A DNA stretch of 64,000 nt, from positions 1 through 64,000 of the forward strand of contig JANSXP010000007.1 of NCBI GenBank assembly GCA_024742875.1. Reading direction: 5' to 3'. Within the stretch, counting starts at the first letter, position 1; each line of letters begins with the position of its first letter. Source of the DNA: Planctomycetaceae bacterium. GTDB lineage: Bacteria; Planctomycetota; Planctomycetia; Planctomycetales; Planctomycetaceae. Positions 46,718 through 57,346 of the stretch are shown piece after piece. Under the pieces are notes generated by a model. It was not told the DNA's origin. It was given only the letters and a program-made list of their open reading frames with translations, and searched no databases. A program made the position numbers and the translations under genes.

Positions 46718-47054
46718 AATTACCGTTCCTTCCGCTGACCGGTTGAACGGAAATGACCGGCCACAGGGCCATGCACGGCAAACGTGACAGCAGGCTCACC
46801 CATTTTGTGAGCTCGGCGTGAGTGGCCAGAAACGGTTTCGCGGGTTGCTGCGGAATCTGCAAAATCGGCAGCCCCCTCCAGAGGAACGCGTGCTCGTGAC
46901 TCCGCACGTTGCGCGCTTTGTGGTCCGTTTTGATCATCTCCTCTCGACGGGATGAGCTCGGCTTTGCGCTGTTATGTCGTCTTTGCTTTGTTCGCTCTGT
47001 TCCGTCGATTCGCACGTTGCTCACGTTGCGATCTGCGCGTGAAATCTGCGCATG
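46718..47054. other. Intergenic region between sulfotransferase and tRNA terminator
   Basis: 337 bases with no gene or RNA that I can support. It presumably contains the sulfotransferase promoter. Confidence 0.5.
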
Positions 47055-47164
<110 letters not shown>

Positions 47165-47535
47165 ACAGTGTACTGAGAGTCGAAAATGAAAACCTGGGAA
47201 GTCTTCCGTTCGACAGATCAACGCTGACCGCTGATTTGTTGGGTGTTCGATCGCACGACATCTCATTCGTGCGAGGGTGAGGGAGTCTATCGGCATTTTT
47301 CGCAATTGCCAGTGAGTTTTTCTCAGGTTTTTTCATTTCCTGGCTCTCCCGGAAGCGATAGCCCCCAGACGAGCACTCTGCCGAACAGACGCCCTGCCCA
47401 GGTCACGTGACACGAAGCGACCGGCTTCACCTGACAGCCACCCGTTTTCACGGTAGAACGGGAGTCGCGTGGCTGTCGTTCGCGATGCGGACTGATCCTG
47501 CGCTAAATCTGAAATCTCTGACAGGCGAGGATCCC
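47165..47535. other. Intergenic region between tRNA and sulfatase
   Basis: 371 bases between divergent transcripts. The sulfatase frame stays open back to 47407 (GTG), but that extension has no signal peptide and is unlikely to be translated. No other gene seen. Confidence 0.5.
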
Positions 47536-49098
47536 ATGAGAAACGTGTGTGTCTTTCTTCTGGCCCTGCTTTCCGCAGGCGCTCGGGCGGCCGATCGCCC
47601 CAACATCGTCTTCATTTTCTCCGATGACCACGCTTATCAGTCCATTGGCGCGTACGGCTCAAAGATCAACCAGACACCCAACATCGATCGTATCGCGACA
47701 GGTGGCATGCGGTTCAACCGTTGTTATGTGACCAACAGCATCTGTGGCCCCTGCCGCGCTGTGATCCAGACAGGCAAGTACTCCCACCTGAACGGCTTTC
47801 TGGTCAATGGCAACAAGTTTGATGGGACGCAGCAGACCTTTCCGAAACTGCTGCAGCAGGCGGGCTACCAGACAGCGGTGATCGGCAAATGGCATCTGGG
47901 AGAGCACATGGCTCCGGCTGGGTTTGATTACAGCGAAGTGCTGATTGGACAGGGGCCCTACTACAACCCGCCAATGCTGAAGAACGGAAAGCGGACTCAG
48001 CACACAGGATACACAACCGACATCATCACGGATCTGGCTTTGGACTGGCTGAAGCAGCGAGACACTGACCGGCCTTTCCTGCTCATGTTTCAGCACAAAG
48101 CGCCGCATCGCAACTGGCAGCCGGGACCCGATCACCTGACCATGTACGATGATGTCACAATCGCCGAACCGACGACGCTGTTCGACAACTACTCGGGCCG
48201 GGGAACGCCCGCTCGCACGCAGGACATGACAATCTCCGAAACTATGACGGAGTATGACCTGAAGCTGGCACCACAGCGGGGGCTGAACAAACAGCAGCTG
48301 GCCGCCTGGAATGCGGCCTACGAGCCCAAGAACCGCGCCTTTCGCGATGCCGAACTCACGGGTGAAGCGCTCGTGCGGTGGAAGTACCAGCGCTACATCA
48401 AAGACTATCTGCGGTGCGTGGCGTCGGTGGATGACAATGTGGGCCGCATGCTGGACTATCTGGAGGATGCCGGACTGACCGAAAACACGGTCGTGATCTA
48501 CTGCTCAGACCAGGGGTTTTATCTGGGAGAGCACGGCTGGTTTGATAAACGCTGGATGTACGAGCAGTCGCTGCGAACCCCTCTGCTGGTGAAATGGCCG
48601 GGTGTGACGAAGCCAGGAACGGTCAACGATGACATTGTGTCTGTGCTGGATTTGGCAGAGACGTTTCTGGACATCGCACAAACGGACATCCCCGCCGATA
48701 TGCAGGGACGCAGCCTGATCCCCGTGCTGCATGGCCACACACCTGAAGATTGGCGCAAGACGTTTTATTACCACTACTACGAGTTCCCTGGCTGGCACGA
48801 TGTCCGCCGTCACTACGGCGTCACAGACGGTCGTTACAAGCTGATCCGTTTTTATGAACCGGATGTTGATGAGTGGGAGCTGTTTGACCTGCAGTCCGAT
48901 CCGTCGGAAATGCAGAGCGTCTATGGTGCTGCAGAAATGGCGGCCGTGCAGACACGGCTGATGGCCGAACTGGCACGGCAGCGACGCGTTCTCAAAGTCC
49001 CCGAAGTGGATCCGCCAGCGTCCCTTGGAGGCGGCAAAGACAACGCCACTTCCCGCGTGATTCGGGCGCGGCAGCAGCAGTCGTCGTCCGACAAGTGA
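47536..49098 (+). CDS. Secreted type I sulfatase
   Basis: 520 aa from the ATG at 47536, which has GAGG 5 bp upstream and gives a clean signal peptide ([18 protein letters not shown]). Metal ligands open the domain in [13 protein letters not shown]. The maturation site reads [16 protein letters not shown]: the first Cys of C-x-P-x-R is the one converted to formylglycine. GKWHLG and [16 protein letters not shown] are further family motifs. It hydrolyses sulfate esters, likely of polysaccharides, in the periplasm. Cytosolic-type maturation (FGE or AtsB) must be encoded elsewhere. Confidence 0.95.
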   Translation: MRNVCVFLLALLSAGARAADRPNIVFIFSDDHAYQSIGAYGSKINQTPNIDRIATGGMRFNRCYVTNSICGPCRAVIQTGKYSHLNGFLVNGNKFDGTQQTFPKLLQQAGYQTAVIGKWHLGEHMAPAGFDYSEVLIGQGPYYNPPMLKNGKRTQHTGYTTDIITDLALDWLKQRDTDRPFLLMFQHKAPHRNWQPGPDHLTMYDDVTIAEPTTLFDNYSGRGTPARTQDMTISETMTEYDLKLAPQRGLNKQQLAAWNAAYEPKNRAFRDAELTGEALVRWKYQRYIKDYLRCVASVDDNVGRMLDYLEDAGLTENTVVIYCSDQGFYLGEHGWFDKRWMYEQSLRTPLLVKWPGVTKPGTVNDDIVSVLDLAETFLDIAQTDIPADMQGRSLIPVLHGHTPEDWRKTFYYHYYEFPGWHDVRRHYGVTDGRYKLIRFYEPDVDEWELFDLQSDPSEMQSVYGAAEMAAVQTRLMAELARQRRVLKVPEVDPPASLGGGKDNATSRVIRARQQQSSSDK

Positions 49099-49140
49099 TC
49101 AGATTCTGCCCTTTCGTTTCTGCATGCTTACGGTGGCCGG

Positions 49141-50013
49141 ATGCCTCTGGACAATGAACCTCTGCAACATCCCGATCAGTGGGATGATGATGTGCGACGG
49201 CGATACGCCAAACGGCAGTCTTCCGCAAGGGAGTCCGCCGGAACGAAGGCCGCGTTTCGCGACTACGACACACCGGCGCGTCACAGCGTGCGGGAATTCT
49301 ACCGTCAGAACCATGAACGTCAGACAGTGGCCTTCAACCGCCGGATGCGTCAGCAGTGGCTGCCTTTGCAGACTCGACGGATGAGTGTCTGGGAGGCCAT
49401 GGAGTTTCTCAATGAGCTGGTGGATGACAGCGACCCGGACACGGCTTTGCCGCAGATCGCCCACGCTATGCAGACAGCAGAGGCCATTCGGGCAGACGGA
49501 CATCCTGACTGGTTTGTGCTGACCGGGTTGATCCACGATATGGGCAAGGTGCTGTGCCTGTTTGGCGAGCCTCAATGGGCGGTTGTGGGCGACACGTTTC
49601 CTGTGGGCTGTCGCTGGTCGGACAGGATTGTCTATCCGGAGTTGTTTGCCGGGAACCCTGATCGCCATGTGGAACGTTATCAGACTCGATGCGGCATTTA
49701 CCAGGAGCATTGCGGACTGGATCAGGTGATGCTTTCCTGGGGCCACGATGAGTATCTGTACCATGTGGTTCGCGATCATCTGCCACCCGAAGCACTGGCC
49801 ATGATTCGCTACCACTCTTTTTACTCCGCACATCGTGAGCAAGAGTACGACTGGCTAATGAACGATGTGGATCGCAGGATGCTCGATCACGTCCGCGCGT
49901 TCAATCAGTACGACCTGTACACCAAAACGGACGAACCGCCAGACGTTCAGCGACTCACGCCGTACTATCGGGAACTGGTCGATCGCTATTTTCCTGGCCC
50001 GCTGGCGTGGTAG
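49141..50013 (+). CDS. Myo-inositol oxygenase
   Basis: 290 aa. It would oxidise myo-inositol to D-glucuronate with O2 at a di-iron centre. The family's conserved blocks are all present: FRDYD near residue 40, HAMQTAEAIR, GLIHDMGKVLCLFGEPQWAV, VVGDTFPVGC, CGLDQVMLSWGHDEYLYHV and MIRYHSFYSAH. These contain the expected His and Asp iron ligands. MIOX is best known from animals, plants and fungi and is patchy in bacteria. No inositol or uronate catabolic genes are in the window. The end overlaps the convergent gene by 28 bp. Confidence 0.95.
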   Translation: MPLDNEPLQHPDQWDDDVRRRYAKRQSSARESAGTKAAFRDYDTPARHSVREFYRQNHERQTVAFNRRMRQQWLPLQTRRMSVWEAMEFLNELVDDSDPDTALPQIAHAMQTAEAIRADGHPDWFVLTGLIHDMGKVLCLFGEPQWAVVGDTFPVGCRWSDRIVYPELFAGNPDRHVERYQTRCGIYQEHCGLDQVMLSWGHDEYLYHVVRDHLPPEALAMIRYHSFYSAHREQEYDWLMNDVDRRMLDHVRAFNQYDLYTKTDEPPDVQRLTPYYRELVDRYFPGPLAW

Positions 50014-50687
50014 TGATCGCCGACACCGCAGAGGTTGCCGGTCGCTGATTCAAACACGCAGCGATCCAGAATGCGACGCACATAAGGTCGCTCGGACAGT
50101 TTCTGCAGTCTCTGCAATCGCGTGCCCGGGAGGTCAATTGCCAAGGACCAGTCGACAGGCTGCGCGGTCGATTGGTGGGTCACGCCGGCATACTGCAGGC
50201 AGATCTCGCGTACGGGTGCCAGACCGAGGCTGTCGATGTAGAGACGTCGCAACAGCTGGTTCCGAGTGGGATACACGGCCGCGGCCAGCGCCTGCGGCTG
50301 CGTATTCGCCAGCCATTGAGCGGCCAGCATGGCCAGCGTGATGCTGTATCCCGGCTGAGCAGCCCACAGGCCGCTGTATTCGACAGAGATTTGCCGGGCG
50401 GCTGTGAGGTCCGAATTTGACTCACCTATTTCGAAGGGCAGCGGATTATGAGGATGCTGTGAGTGGCGCGTGATGATGCGAATGCCTCCAACCAGCCGCT
50501 CTTCGCTGGTGAGTGTCAGAAATGTCGCACGCTCGTCAAAATGCCTGTCAATGGCCGTGCTCCAGCCGGTGTACGATCGCTCGAACGCCCGGGCCAGTTC
50601 CGTTCTGACTCCCTCATACTCTGTGGAAGACGACGACACACGGACCGCAACGGCAGACGCGTTCTGAATGGTTTTCTCTGAATTCAT
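49986..50687 (-). CDS. GNAT-fold protein resembling LuxI/FeeM acyl-amino-acid synthases
   Basis: 233 aa from the ATG at 50687. The central part follows the autoinducer-synthase/FeeM pattern: DRHFDERATFLTL (like the ExDxFD region), RLVGGIRIITRH (core acyltransferase strand with Arg) and ARQISVEYSGLWA (like the E-x-S-R-F strand). It then has a long helix LAMLAAQWLANTQPQAL and the strand LAAAVYPTRNQLLRRL. If correct, it could make an N-acyl amino acid or a related signal. The match is by pattern only. It follows the kinase-WD40 gene by 14 bp and is almost certainly in its operon. Confidence 0.5.
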   Translation of the reverse strand: MNSEKTIQNASAVAVRVSSSSTEYEGVRTELARAFERSYTGWSTAIDRHFDERATFLTLTSEERLVGGIRIITRHSQHPHNPLPFEIGESNSDLTAARQISVEYSGLWAAQPGYSITLAMLAAQWLANTQPQALAAAVYPTRNQLLRRLYIDSLGLAPVREICLQYAGVTHQSTAQPVDWSLAIDLPGTRLQRLQKLSERPYVRRILDRCVFESATGNLCGVGDHYHASGPGK

Positions 50688-50701
50688 GGGGCACCTGCGG
50701 C

Positions 50702-53700
50702 TCATGGCTCGCTGGATGTCACGGATGCGACTTCCTGATAATGACGCAGCCGGACTTTTTTCGGCGGTCGCACGTCTGACGGGGCGGCCGATGGAAGGCC
50801 GGCGGAATCCAGAGGAAACGCATCCCATGGAATGGGCCACTCAACTGACGACTGATTCTTCAGCTTCGCCTGGAGATGGCCGGTTGTGGGCTCGTATGTC
50901 AGGTCGTCAATCGGACCGGGAGCAAAACAGTAGTACGCCCGACTGCGGGGCCGTGTGAGATCCCACGTGGAGAGCGATCCATCCATGCATCCGACAGCAA
51001 TGTGCTGCCCATCGGGATGAATGCAGACAGTCCGCGCCGAATCATCAAACTGCTTCAGGGTCAGCAGGGCACGAGGTTCGTCGGTCGACCACAGTTTGAC
51101 GGTTCGATCCCAGCTGCCGGTGAGAAATCGTCTGCGGTCCGGAAAGACGGCGATCGCCTCGATGCCCTTTTCGTGGCCCTCGAATCGCTGCAGGATCTCT
51201 CCCGTTTTTACTGACCACCGACAAACGTGGCCGCGTCTGTCACCCGAGATGACGGTGCCATCCTGAAGCACCTCAGCAGCCTGCACCTTATCGCCGTGTG
51301 GCCGGACCGTTCTTTGTGGTGACAGGTCATGCGCGCTGAGAATGGCAAATTCGCCATCGTCGCCGCCGACGATGACTCTGCTGTCAGGGGTAAAGCGAAC
51401 GCAGCGCCCTGACTGTTGTGACAGAGCCAGCCGGCGGCATGTGGCCAGGTCCCAGAGAATGATGTGCCCCTGTCGATCCAGGGAAACAGCACGATTGGCG
51501 GCATGAACGTCACAGTCAACGATCGCCACGGACTCTGTGGATGGTTCTGCCTGCTGACAGGCCGGCAGACGTGTGTACTCAAACAGGCCATCGGCGATCA
51601 GGCCATCCTTCGCCAGCGACCAGCGGTGGATGCAGCCGTCATCGTCTGCCACAAGGAGCAGATTCTCAGTGCACTGCACTCGGCGTTTTCCCGCCTTGCC
51701 CGGGGGAAGCAGTCTTTTCTGAAACCCATCCTCCCAGTGCCACAGTCCAATCGCGCCGTCAAAGCCGGTTGTCACAAACAACTCCGTCTGCGGGACGTGG
51801 CAGATACTCTCAACAGAAGCCGAATGGTGACGTTCCTGCCGTTCGCCAAATCGTGACTGCCGATGCCACACGCGGACTGTGCCGTCCTCGCCTGCAGAGA
51901 TGATCTGCTGCCGGGATTCGTCGATGATCAGATTGTTGGCGAAAGCAAGGTGTCCACACCACCGCTCTGGAGGGCGTTCCTCTGCCAGTGAGTGGATAAG
52001 GATGCTGTTGTCGAAGTGCGTCGTGCACAGCGTTGCACCGTCGTTGGCAAAAGCCACACCAAAGACTGTGCTGCCGGACGATCGCAAAGTGGAGATCACT
52101 TCAGGTCGCTGCAGGTCACGAATCTGTATGACTCCCGCGACGCCTGCGATGGCGATTTTCTGACTGTTTTCATGAACTGCCAGACAGCGAGCCTGAAGAG
52201 GATCCAGAGCGATACGATGGACTTCCCCTGTGTGCGGACGAACGACCAGCGTGTTGTCGGCTCCAATCGAAAGCACGGATGTGGACGTGCACCGGCACTT
52301 CAGGACAGCATCCTGATGAGCCGCCTCCTGCGATTTCAATCGACCGGACTGCGTCTCGTAGTGCAGCAGTCGACCGTCCTCGGTTCCCAGGTAGACCGTT
52401 TGACCATCCTTGGAGAAACAGCAGCACTGCAGACGAGGCATGTCTGCCGGTGTCTCGAATTCGCGCACGCATCGACCTGATTCTGAGTCCCAAAGCAGCC
52501 CGCCATTTCCCGGGCAGGTGAGCAGCCACGTGCCGTCCGGTGAAAAGTCCAGGTCTCGCACCTCCCCATCATGGGAGAGGCGGTGCAGTGTCTTGTATGG
52601 CTTCTGCGCCGCGCGACACTCAACGATGCCATCCCAGCCGCCCGAGGCAAACATTCGTCCGTCTGCACGCAGACCGAGGCAGGTAACACCGGAGTGGTGG
52701 CCGTAGAGCAGTGTCGTGTGGCCCTGATAGCGCTGATTCAGCAAACCCCATTCGATATTCCGACAGCCGGGAGGGATGCTCCAAAGTGACCGTAGTGCGG
52801 CTTTGGCATCTCCGTCTTCCCATTGGGCGTGTGACACAGAAATGGTGATGCGTGCTCGGAGCTGTTCAGATTCCGCCAGTGCCGCGGTCGCGCGAATCAC
52901 TTCGGCCGACTTCTGCGCGGCAAGGGAAGCGTTCTGTTGATTGAGCTCAGAGACGTGCAGCCACAGACTGCCAAAGGTCAGCAGACCCAGCACGATGGCG
53001 AGCGACATCAACCCCACACCCGTCATGATCAGTGTGTGTCTTTGGAAAACCTTCCAAAGTCGATCTCCCGGACCGGCAGGCCGCGCGGAGATGACTTCGT
53101 GCTGCAGGTGCCGCTGCAAATCGTCGAACAACGAAGCGGGGCTGTCGTAGCGTTCGCTGCGTTCTTTCTGCAGCGCTTTGCCAACAACGCTGTCGAGGTC
53201 ACCCTGCAGGCGTCGCTGCAGCTGGCGATTGTTCAGTCCACGACGAGCGGCCACTTCTGAGGACTGTCGGACCGAAGTGGTGACGCTGGGCGGTGTGTGC
53301 TCTTCTTCCACGATGGCCATGAGGATCTCATGAATGCCTGATGTCCGAATCCTTGCTCGTCCAAGTGGAGTTCGCCCTGTCAGAAGTTCGTACAGCAGGA
53401 CGCCCAGTGAATAGACGTCCGTTCGGGTGTCAATCTCTGACGAAGACAGCCGCACCTGATCGGGGCTCATGTATTCCGGCGTGCCCAGCACCTGACCCGC
53501 CTCGGTCTGACTTTCTGCCGCTTCATGCAATGGGGCGTCTGTGGATTTGGCCAGGCCAAAATCAATGACTTTCACCAGTGGACCATCCGGTTTTGATGTG
53601 ACCAGGATGTTCGAAGGCTTCAGGTCACGATGGATGATGCCTCTGTGGTGAGCGTGCTGAACGGCTCGGCAGGCCTGCAGAAACAGGTTCAGCCGCTGCT

Positions 53701-54352
53701 CAATCGTGAGCTGCTGCTGATCTGAGAACCGTGTGATGCTGGTGGCATTTTCGGCCAGTTCCATCGAAAACCACGGAGAGCCGTCGGATGTGAGTCCGGC
53801 GTCAAACACGTGGGCGATATTCTCGTGATCCATCAGAGCCATCGCCTGACGCTCAGCGAGAAATCGAGCAACCGCCTCACACGACGGGTCGCGCGTCCGG
53901 ATCACCTTCAGTGCGACCTGCCGGCGTACGGGATGCTGCTGTATGGCTCGAAACACGTGCCCCATTCCTCCACGTCCTAACAGCGCAACGATGTTGAAGC
54001 CCGGGATGACGGGAAAGTCACCGCCGGCGTCTGCAGGATCTCGCTGTTCTGTCGGTAGGTTGTCCGCAGAGGACGCGGACAGGCGGGTGGGGGGGCAGGT
54101 GGCTTCGCTTTCCTCTGCTGGTGCGCCGTCCGGTTCCCACTCCCTGTCGGTGATATCTGTGGTACCTGCGGACAGGATGAGCGTTTTGTTTTCGCGGTCG
54201 GTTGAGTCCTGTGGACGCGTGCTATCGGCGTGCGGGGCCGCTGTCTGCTGACAACTCTCCCGCTCCGCGGACTGCCCACACTCGCACCGATTGCTCCCAC
54301 CTGAATCCTCGTGAGAGTCGTCATCAATCGTGTTGAAAGGGGCCTTGGTCAC
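50702..54352 (-). CDS. Membrane Ser/Thr protein kinase with C-terminal WD40 repeats
   Basis: 1216 aa, GTG start at 54352. An N-terminal acidic low-complexity segment comes first. A protein kinase domain follows (about 115-400): GRGGMGHVF loop, catalytic Lys149 in VALKVI, HRDLKPSNILV and DFGLAKS. A linker with QGDLDSVVGKALQKERSERY and one membrane helix (about 450-470, TGVGLMSLAIVLGLLTFG) come next. The rest is a series of WD40-like repeats (e.g. LDFSPDGTWLL, RCVRFTPDSRVIVGG, RFLTGSWDRTVKLWST). The kinase faces the cytoplasm and the propeller the other side. Substrates unknown. A 14-bp gap separates it from the downstream acyltransferase-like gene. Confidence 0.93.
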   Translation of the reverse strand: MTKAPFNTIDDDSHEDSGGSNRCECGQSAERESCQQTAAPHADSTRPQDSTDRENKTLILSAGTTDITDREWEPDGAPAEESEATCPPTRLSASSADNLPTEQRDPADAGGDFPVIPGFNIVALLGRGGMGHVFRAIQQHPVRRQVALKVIRTRDPSCEAVARFLAERQAMALMDHENIAHVFDAGLTSDGSPWFSMELAENATSITRFSDQQQLTIEQRLNLFLQACRAVQHAHHRGIIHRDLKPSNILVTSKPDGPLVKVIDFGLAKSTDAPLHEAAESQTEAGQVLGTPEYMSPDQVRLSSSEIDTRTDVYSLGVLLYELLTGRTPLGRARIRTSGIHEILMAIVEEEHTPPSVTTSVRQSSEVAARRGLNNRQLQRRLQGDLDSVVGKALQKERSERYDSPASLFDDLQRHLQHEVISARPAGPGDRLWKVFQRHTLIMTGVGLMSLAIVLGLLTFGSLWLHVSELNQQNASLAAQKSAEVIRATAALAESEQLRARITISVSHAQWEDGDAKAALRSLWSIPPGCRNIEWGLLNQRYQGHTTLLYGHHSGVTCLGLRADGRMFASGGWDGIVECRAAQKPYKTLHRLSHDGEVRDLDFSPDGTWLLTCPGNGGLLWDSESGRCVREFETPADMPRLQCCCFSKDGQTVYLGTEDGRLLHYETQSGRLKSQEAAHQDAVLKCRCTSTSVLSIGADNTLVVRPHTGEVHRIALDPLQARCLAVHENSQKIAIAGVAGVIQIRDLQRPEVISTLRSSGSTVFGVAFANDGATLCTTHFDNSILIHSLAEERPPERWCGHLAFANNLIIDESRQQIISAGEDGTVRVWHRQSRFGERQERHHSASVESICHVPQTELFVTTGFDGAIGLWHWEDGFQKRLLPPGKAGKRRVQCTENLLLVADDDGCIHRWSLAKDGLIADGLFEYTRLPACQQAEPSTESVAIVDCDVHAANRAVSLDRQGHIILWDLATCRRLALSQQSGRCVRFTPDSRVIVGGDDGEFAILSAHDLSPQRTVRPHGDKVQAAEVLQDGTVISGDRRGHVCRWSVKTGEILQRFEGHEKGIEAIAVFPDRRRFLTGSWDRTVKLWSTDEPRALLTLKQFDDSARTVCIHPDGQHIAVGCMDGSLSTWDLTRPRSRAYYCFAPGPIDDLTYEPTTGHLQAKLKNQSSVEWPIPWDAFPLDSAGLPSAAPSDVRPPKKVRLRHYQEVASVTSSEP

Positions 54353-54647
54353 GGCGCGAAAGCATAGAGAGCTGTGATCTGCGATGGCCCGCGGTGCAGA
54401 GTATTCACAGGTGGCGTCGTGTTTCTATGCCCTCGCTTCAGAAAGCCGAACGCTTGCAGGGAATCCTTAGTCCTGATTTGTTCACGTCTGAACGATTCCT
54501 CCTGTAGAGGTACACGATCTGTCCCAAAATGGCGCGGGTGCATCGCCCCCATGCCAATGCGGCCAGTGATCCAGCCCAACGGCTGGAGGGATCCAGCATC
54601 AGGCTCTGTGGTGACTGCCCGTCGTCCACCTGCCGTCCGTTCGCACG

Positions 54648-57284
54648 CTACTCATCAGAGCCGGATACGGTGGCGTTGTAGTCCACGCCATCGGGAACTT
54701 CGGTTGGCACTTTGACCGTGCGACCCGGTTTGCCGTCTGTTTTGGTCAGAGAGTCGACAGCGATGAACGCGGTGAAGTTGCTCATCAGGCTGTGGTTGAG
54801 CGCCGTTTGCAGCACCGACTGCCGGATTTCTTCGGCCGCCTCGGGAGACGTTCGCAGGGTATTCATCATGTCCTTGATCTTCAGGCGGGCCCAGACGGCT
54901 CCCACTCCGGAGTGCTTCTGTTTGTCGGCCGCACTCACGTCAAAAGAGGCAGGCTGCATGCCCGCACGACCGTTGACTGATACCGTGTCGACTTCTCCTT
55001 TGAAGCGACCGCTAATGATCACCGGGCGCCCCACGATCAGGTCGGGAATGCGTTTGGGGTAGACGTCCGCCACGTCCATTTTGCCCCAGTCGATCTGCAG
55101 GTCGGTCATGGCCGGATGAGAAATACGCTCGTTAAAGCGATCCATCACTTCCACGGCGTCATCGTTGAGGCTCAGGTAGGCCACCGCCCCTTTGCCCAGA
55201 ATGGCCATGCGGTCCATCAGCATTCGATTGGGCGAACTGCCGACACCAAAACTGAAGATGCGGGATGCCCCCAGCTTGTCGTTCACTGCCTTGAGGATGT
55301 CGTTTTCATTGCCGATGAATCCGTCCGTCATGAATGACACAATGCGAAAACGGCCTTCGTCATGCGGGAAATCGAGCGCCGCTTTGACGCCTTCCACAGC
55401 ATGTGTGGGGCCCGTTCCGGTAAGTCCACTCAGGTAATCCAGTCCCTTCCTGATGTTTTCTTCCGTGGCGATCACGGGCGCCGGTCCGAGTGTCGACGAA
55501 GTGCTCGAAAACTGAATGATCTGGAACGTGTCTCGTGGTGTCAGATTTTGCACGCAGTGGGCAATCGCGTTTTTGGCCTGCTGAATGGGCTTGCCCCGCA
55601 TGCTGCCCGAGCAGTCCAGCACAAACACCATTTCCATGGGCGCCCGTTCGATCTTCTGCAGATCAGCGGGAGGGTACAGCATCATGGTGAAGTACTGACC
55701 GTGGCTGTCAGACTGCGTCATCAGGGCCGTCTTGATCTCCTGCCCGGCCACAGCGTAGCGAAACACGAAGTCCTTGTTGGGAATGCTGTCGCCGGCTGCC
55801 AGGCGGATGGTCCGCTGCCCAGTCTGCTGCTGCTCCACGTCAATCGCGTGATTGACACTGTGCATGTCTTCAATGGTGACCCCCGCATTTAACTCCAGCG
55901 TGAGCGAGACATCCCGCCCACTGCGTTCGCCAGGAGCCAGATATTCGATCTCTGTCGTCTGACCGCTGGTGCCTGCTTTGCCACGGGCCACCGCGCCGAT
56001 TCCATCACTGCCGCCAGGATTGAACCGAGGCCCAACCACCATGGGGAAGACAAACTCGTAAGCCCCGTCGTCGTACTGCAGCGTGCTGAAGTAGCGGATG
56101 TCGATGTCGATCTGATGGCCGGGTTCAATATTGGCCACCTTTTGCGTGAAGATGTTGGCCCGCTGCTGCGTCATTAGTGAAGCCACATGGCCCTGGGCTT
56201 TGGCGGCTTCGTAAATCTGTTCGGCCTTTTCTTTTTCGCGAATGATGCCTCGGATCTTTCGCTCACCGACAGTCATTACAAATTCGCTGACAGCCGCGCT
56301 GTCGGGCAGCGGGAACGTGTAGACGGCTTCGATCCTGTCCTCAAATGGATTTTCAAACTGCTGCGTCACGTTCACCGTGGCGATGTAACCGGCGATGCGG
56401 CCCTTCACGTCCGTGTGCTTCAGTGGGCAGGGAACCTGGCTGTCATCCGGCAGCGTGGCCAGCAGCGATCCGGTGCCTGCGATCTGATTGTCGCGGGTTC
56501 CCGCTGGCGGTTTGGCGATCACCCAAAGTTCCTCGCCAGGCTGCAGTTCGCTGAGGGCACTCAACTTTTTCAGCTCCGCGATTTTCTGAGCAGTGGGAGC
56601 CCCGCCGCCGCCACCGCCGAGGCCACCACCACCTCCTGCGCCACCAAATCCACCAGCACCTGCTCCAGAACCTGCTCCTCTCAGACCACCACGAACCGGG
56701 CTGTCACCCGGCATGTTCAGAGCGCGACGACGCATGTCAGTGCCACCATCGGATCCAAAACTCGGCAGGCTGCCACCGGAAATTGCGTTGCTGGCTGCCT
56801 GCCCGGCTGCCGGGGATGCGCCTTCTCCACTGGTTTTCGCGGGTGATTCGCCGCCACGCTGGGCGAGCCCCATTCCCTGTTTGGAGGCTGCTGACTCCGG
56901 CGGGCGCTGCCCCTCGCCACTGCCGGCAGGAGATGGCGGGGCCACCCCCTGCTTTTCGACCCGCGCCTGATCGGATTCGATATTCTCAAACGGCGTCTGC
57001 ATGTGGTCGGCAGGTTCCGCGGAGGGCTCGATGGCCGCCTTCTCTTCTTCTCCGGCCGCGATCTGCATCAGTGAGTCTTCGGCATCCGCTACGGAATCGG
57101 CCAGTGCGCCGGCCTCAGGAGCTGCCTCAGATTCCATCGGCGCCGGCGTTTCCGATGCCATATCGGCGGCCGGAGCGTCGGTGGTCTGAGACTGATCAGC
57201 CTGCTGAGATTCGCCACAACCCCACAGAGCCAGACACAGGAGGGCGGGCAGCACAAGTTGCAGGCGGGAGGGAATGCTGTTCAT
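54648..57284 (-). CDS. VIT- and VWA-domain lipoprotein
   Basis: About 878 aa from the ATG at 57284; an ATG at 57296 is possible. A lipoprotein-type signal ends LCLALWGCGES. A long Ala/Glu/Gly-rich region, including a poly-glycine tract (about residues 205-235), leads into a VIT domain (VTQQFENPFEDRIEAVYTFPL, then EKEKAEQIYEAAKAQGHVASL). A von Willebrand A domain follows with MIDAS motif FVLDCSGSMRGKP and SFMTDGFIGNE. The C-terminus is helical, with NHSLMSNFTAFIAVD. Predicted outer-membrane or periplasmic adhesion/scaffold protein. Last gene of an operon with cohesin-like and dockerin-like proteins. Confidence 0.92.
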   Translation of the reverse strand: MNSIPSRLQLVLPALLCLALWGCGESQQADQSQTTDAPAADMASETPAPMESEAAPEAGALADSVADAEDSLMQIAAGEEEKAAIEPSAEPADHMQTPFENIESDQARVEKQGVAPPSPAGSGEGQRPPESAASKQGMGLAQRGGESPAKTSGEGASPAAGQAASNAISGGSLPSFGSDGGTDMRRRALNMPGDSPVRGGLRGAGSGAGAGGFGGAGGGGGLGGGGGGAPTAQKIAELKKLSALSELQPGEELWVIAKPPAGTRDNQIAGTGSLLATLPDDSQVPCPLKHTDVKGRIAGYIATVNVTQQFENPFEDRIEAVYTFPLPDSAAVSEFVMTVGERKIRGIIREKEKAEQIYEAAKAQGHVASLMTQQRANIFTQKVANIEPGHQIDIDIRYFSTLQYDDGAYEFVFPMVVGPRFNPGGSDGIGAVARGKAGTSGQTTEIEYLAPGERSGRDVSLTLELNAGVTIEDMHSVNHAIDVEQQQTGQRTIRLAAGDSIPNKDFVFRYAVAGQEIKTALMTQSDSHGQYFTMMLYPPADLQKIERAPMEMVFVLDCSGSMRGKPIQQAKNAIAHCVQNLTPRDTFQIIQFSSTSSTLGPAPVIATEENIRKGLDYLSGLTGTGPTHAVEGVKAALDFPHDEGRFRIVSFMTDGFIGNENDILKAVNDKLGASRIFSFGVGSSPNRMLMDRMAILGKGAVAYLSLNDDAVEVMDRFNERISHPAMTDLQIDWGKMDVADVYPKRIPDLIVGRPVIISGRFKGEVDTVSVNGRAGMQPASFDVSAADKQKHSGVGAVWARLKIKDMMNTLRTSPEAAEEIRQSVLQTALNHSLMSNFTAFIAVDSLTKTDGKPGRTVKVPTEVPDGVDYNATVSGSDE

Positions 57285-57346
57285 GACAGAGCTCATTGCT
57301 AAATGACAAATGCGAATGTGACGGGCGGTGAGACGGGGCGGACGAC

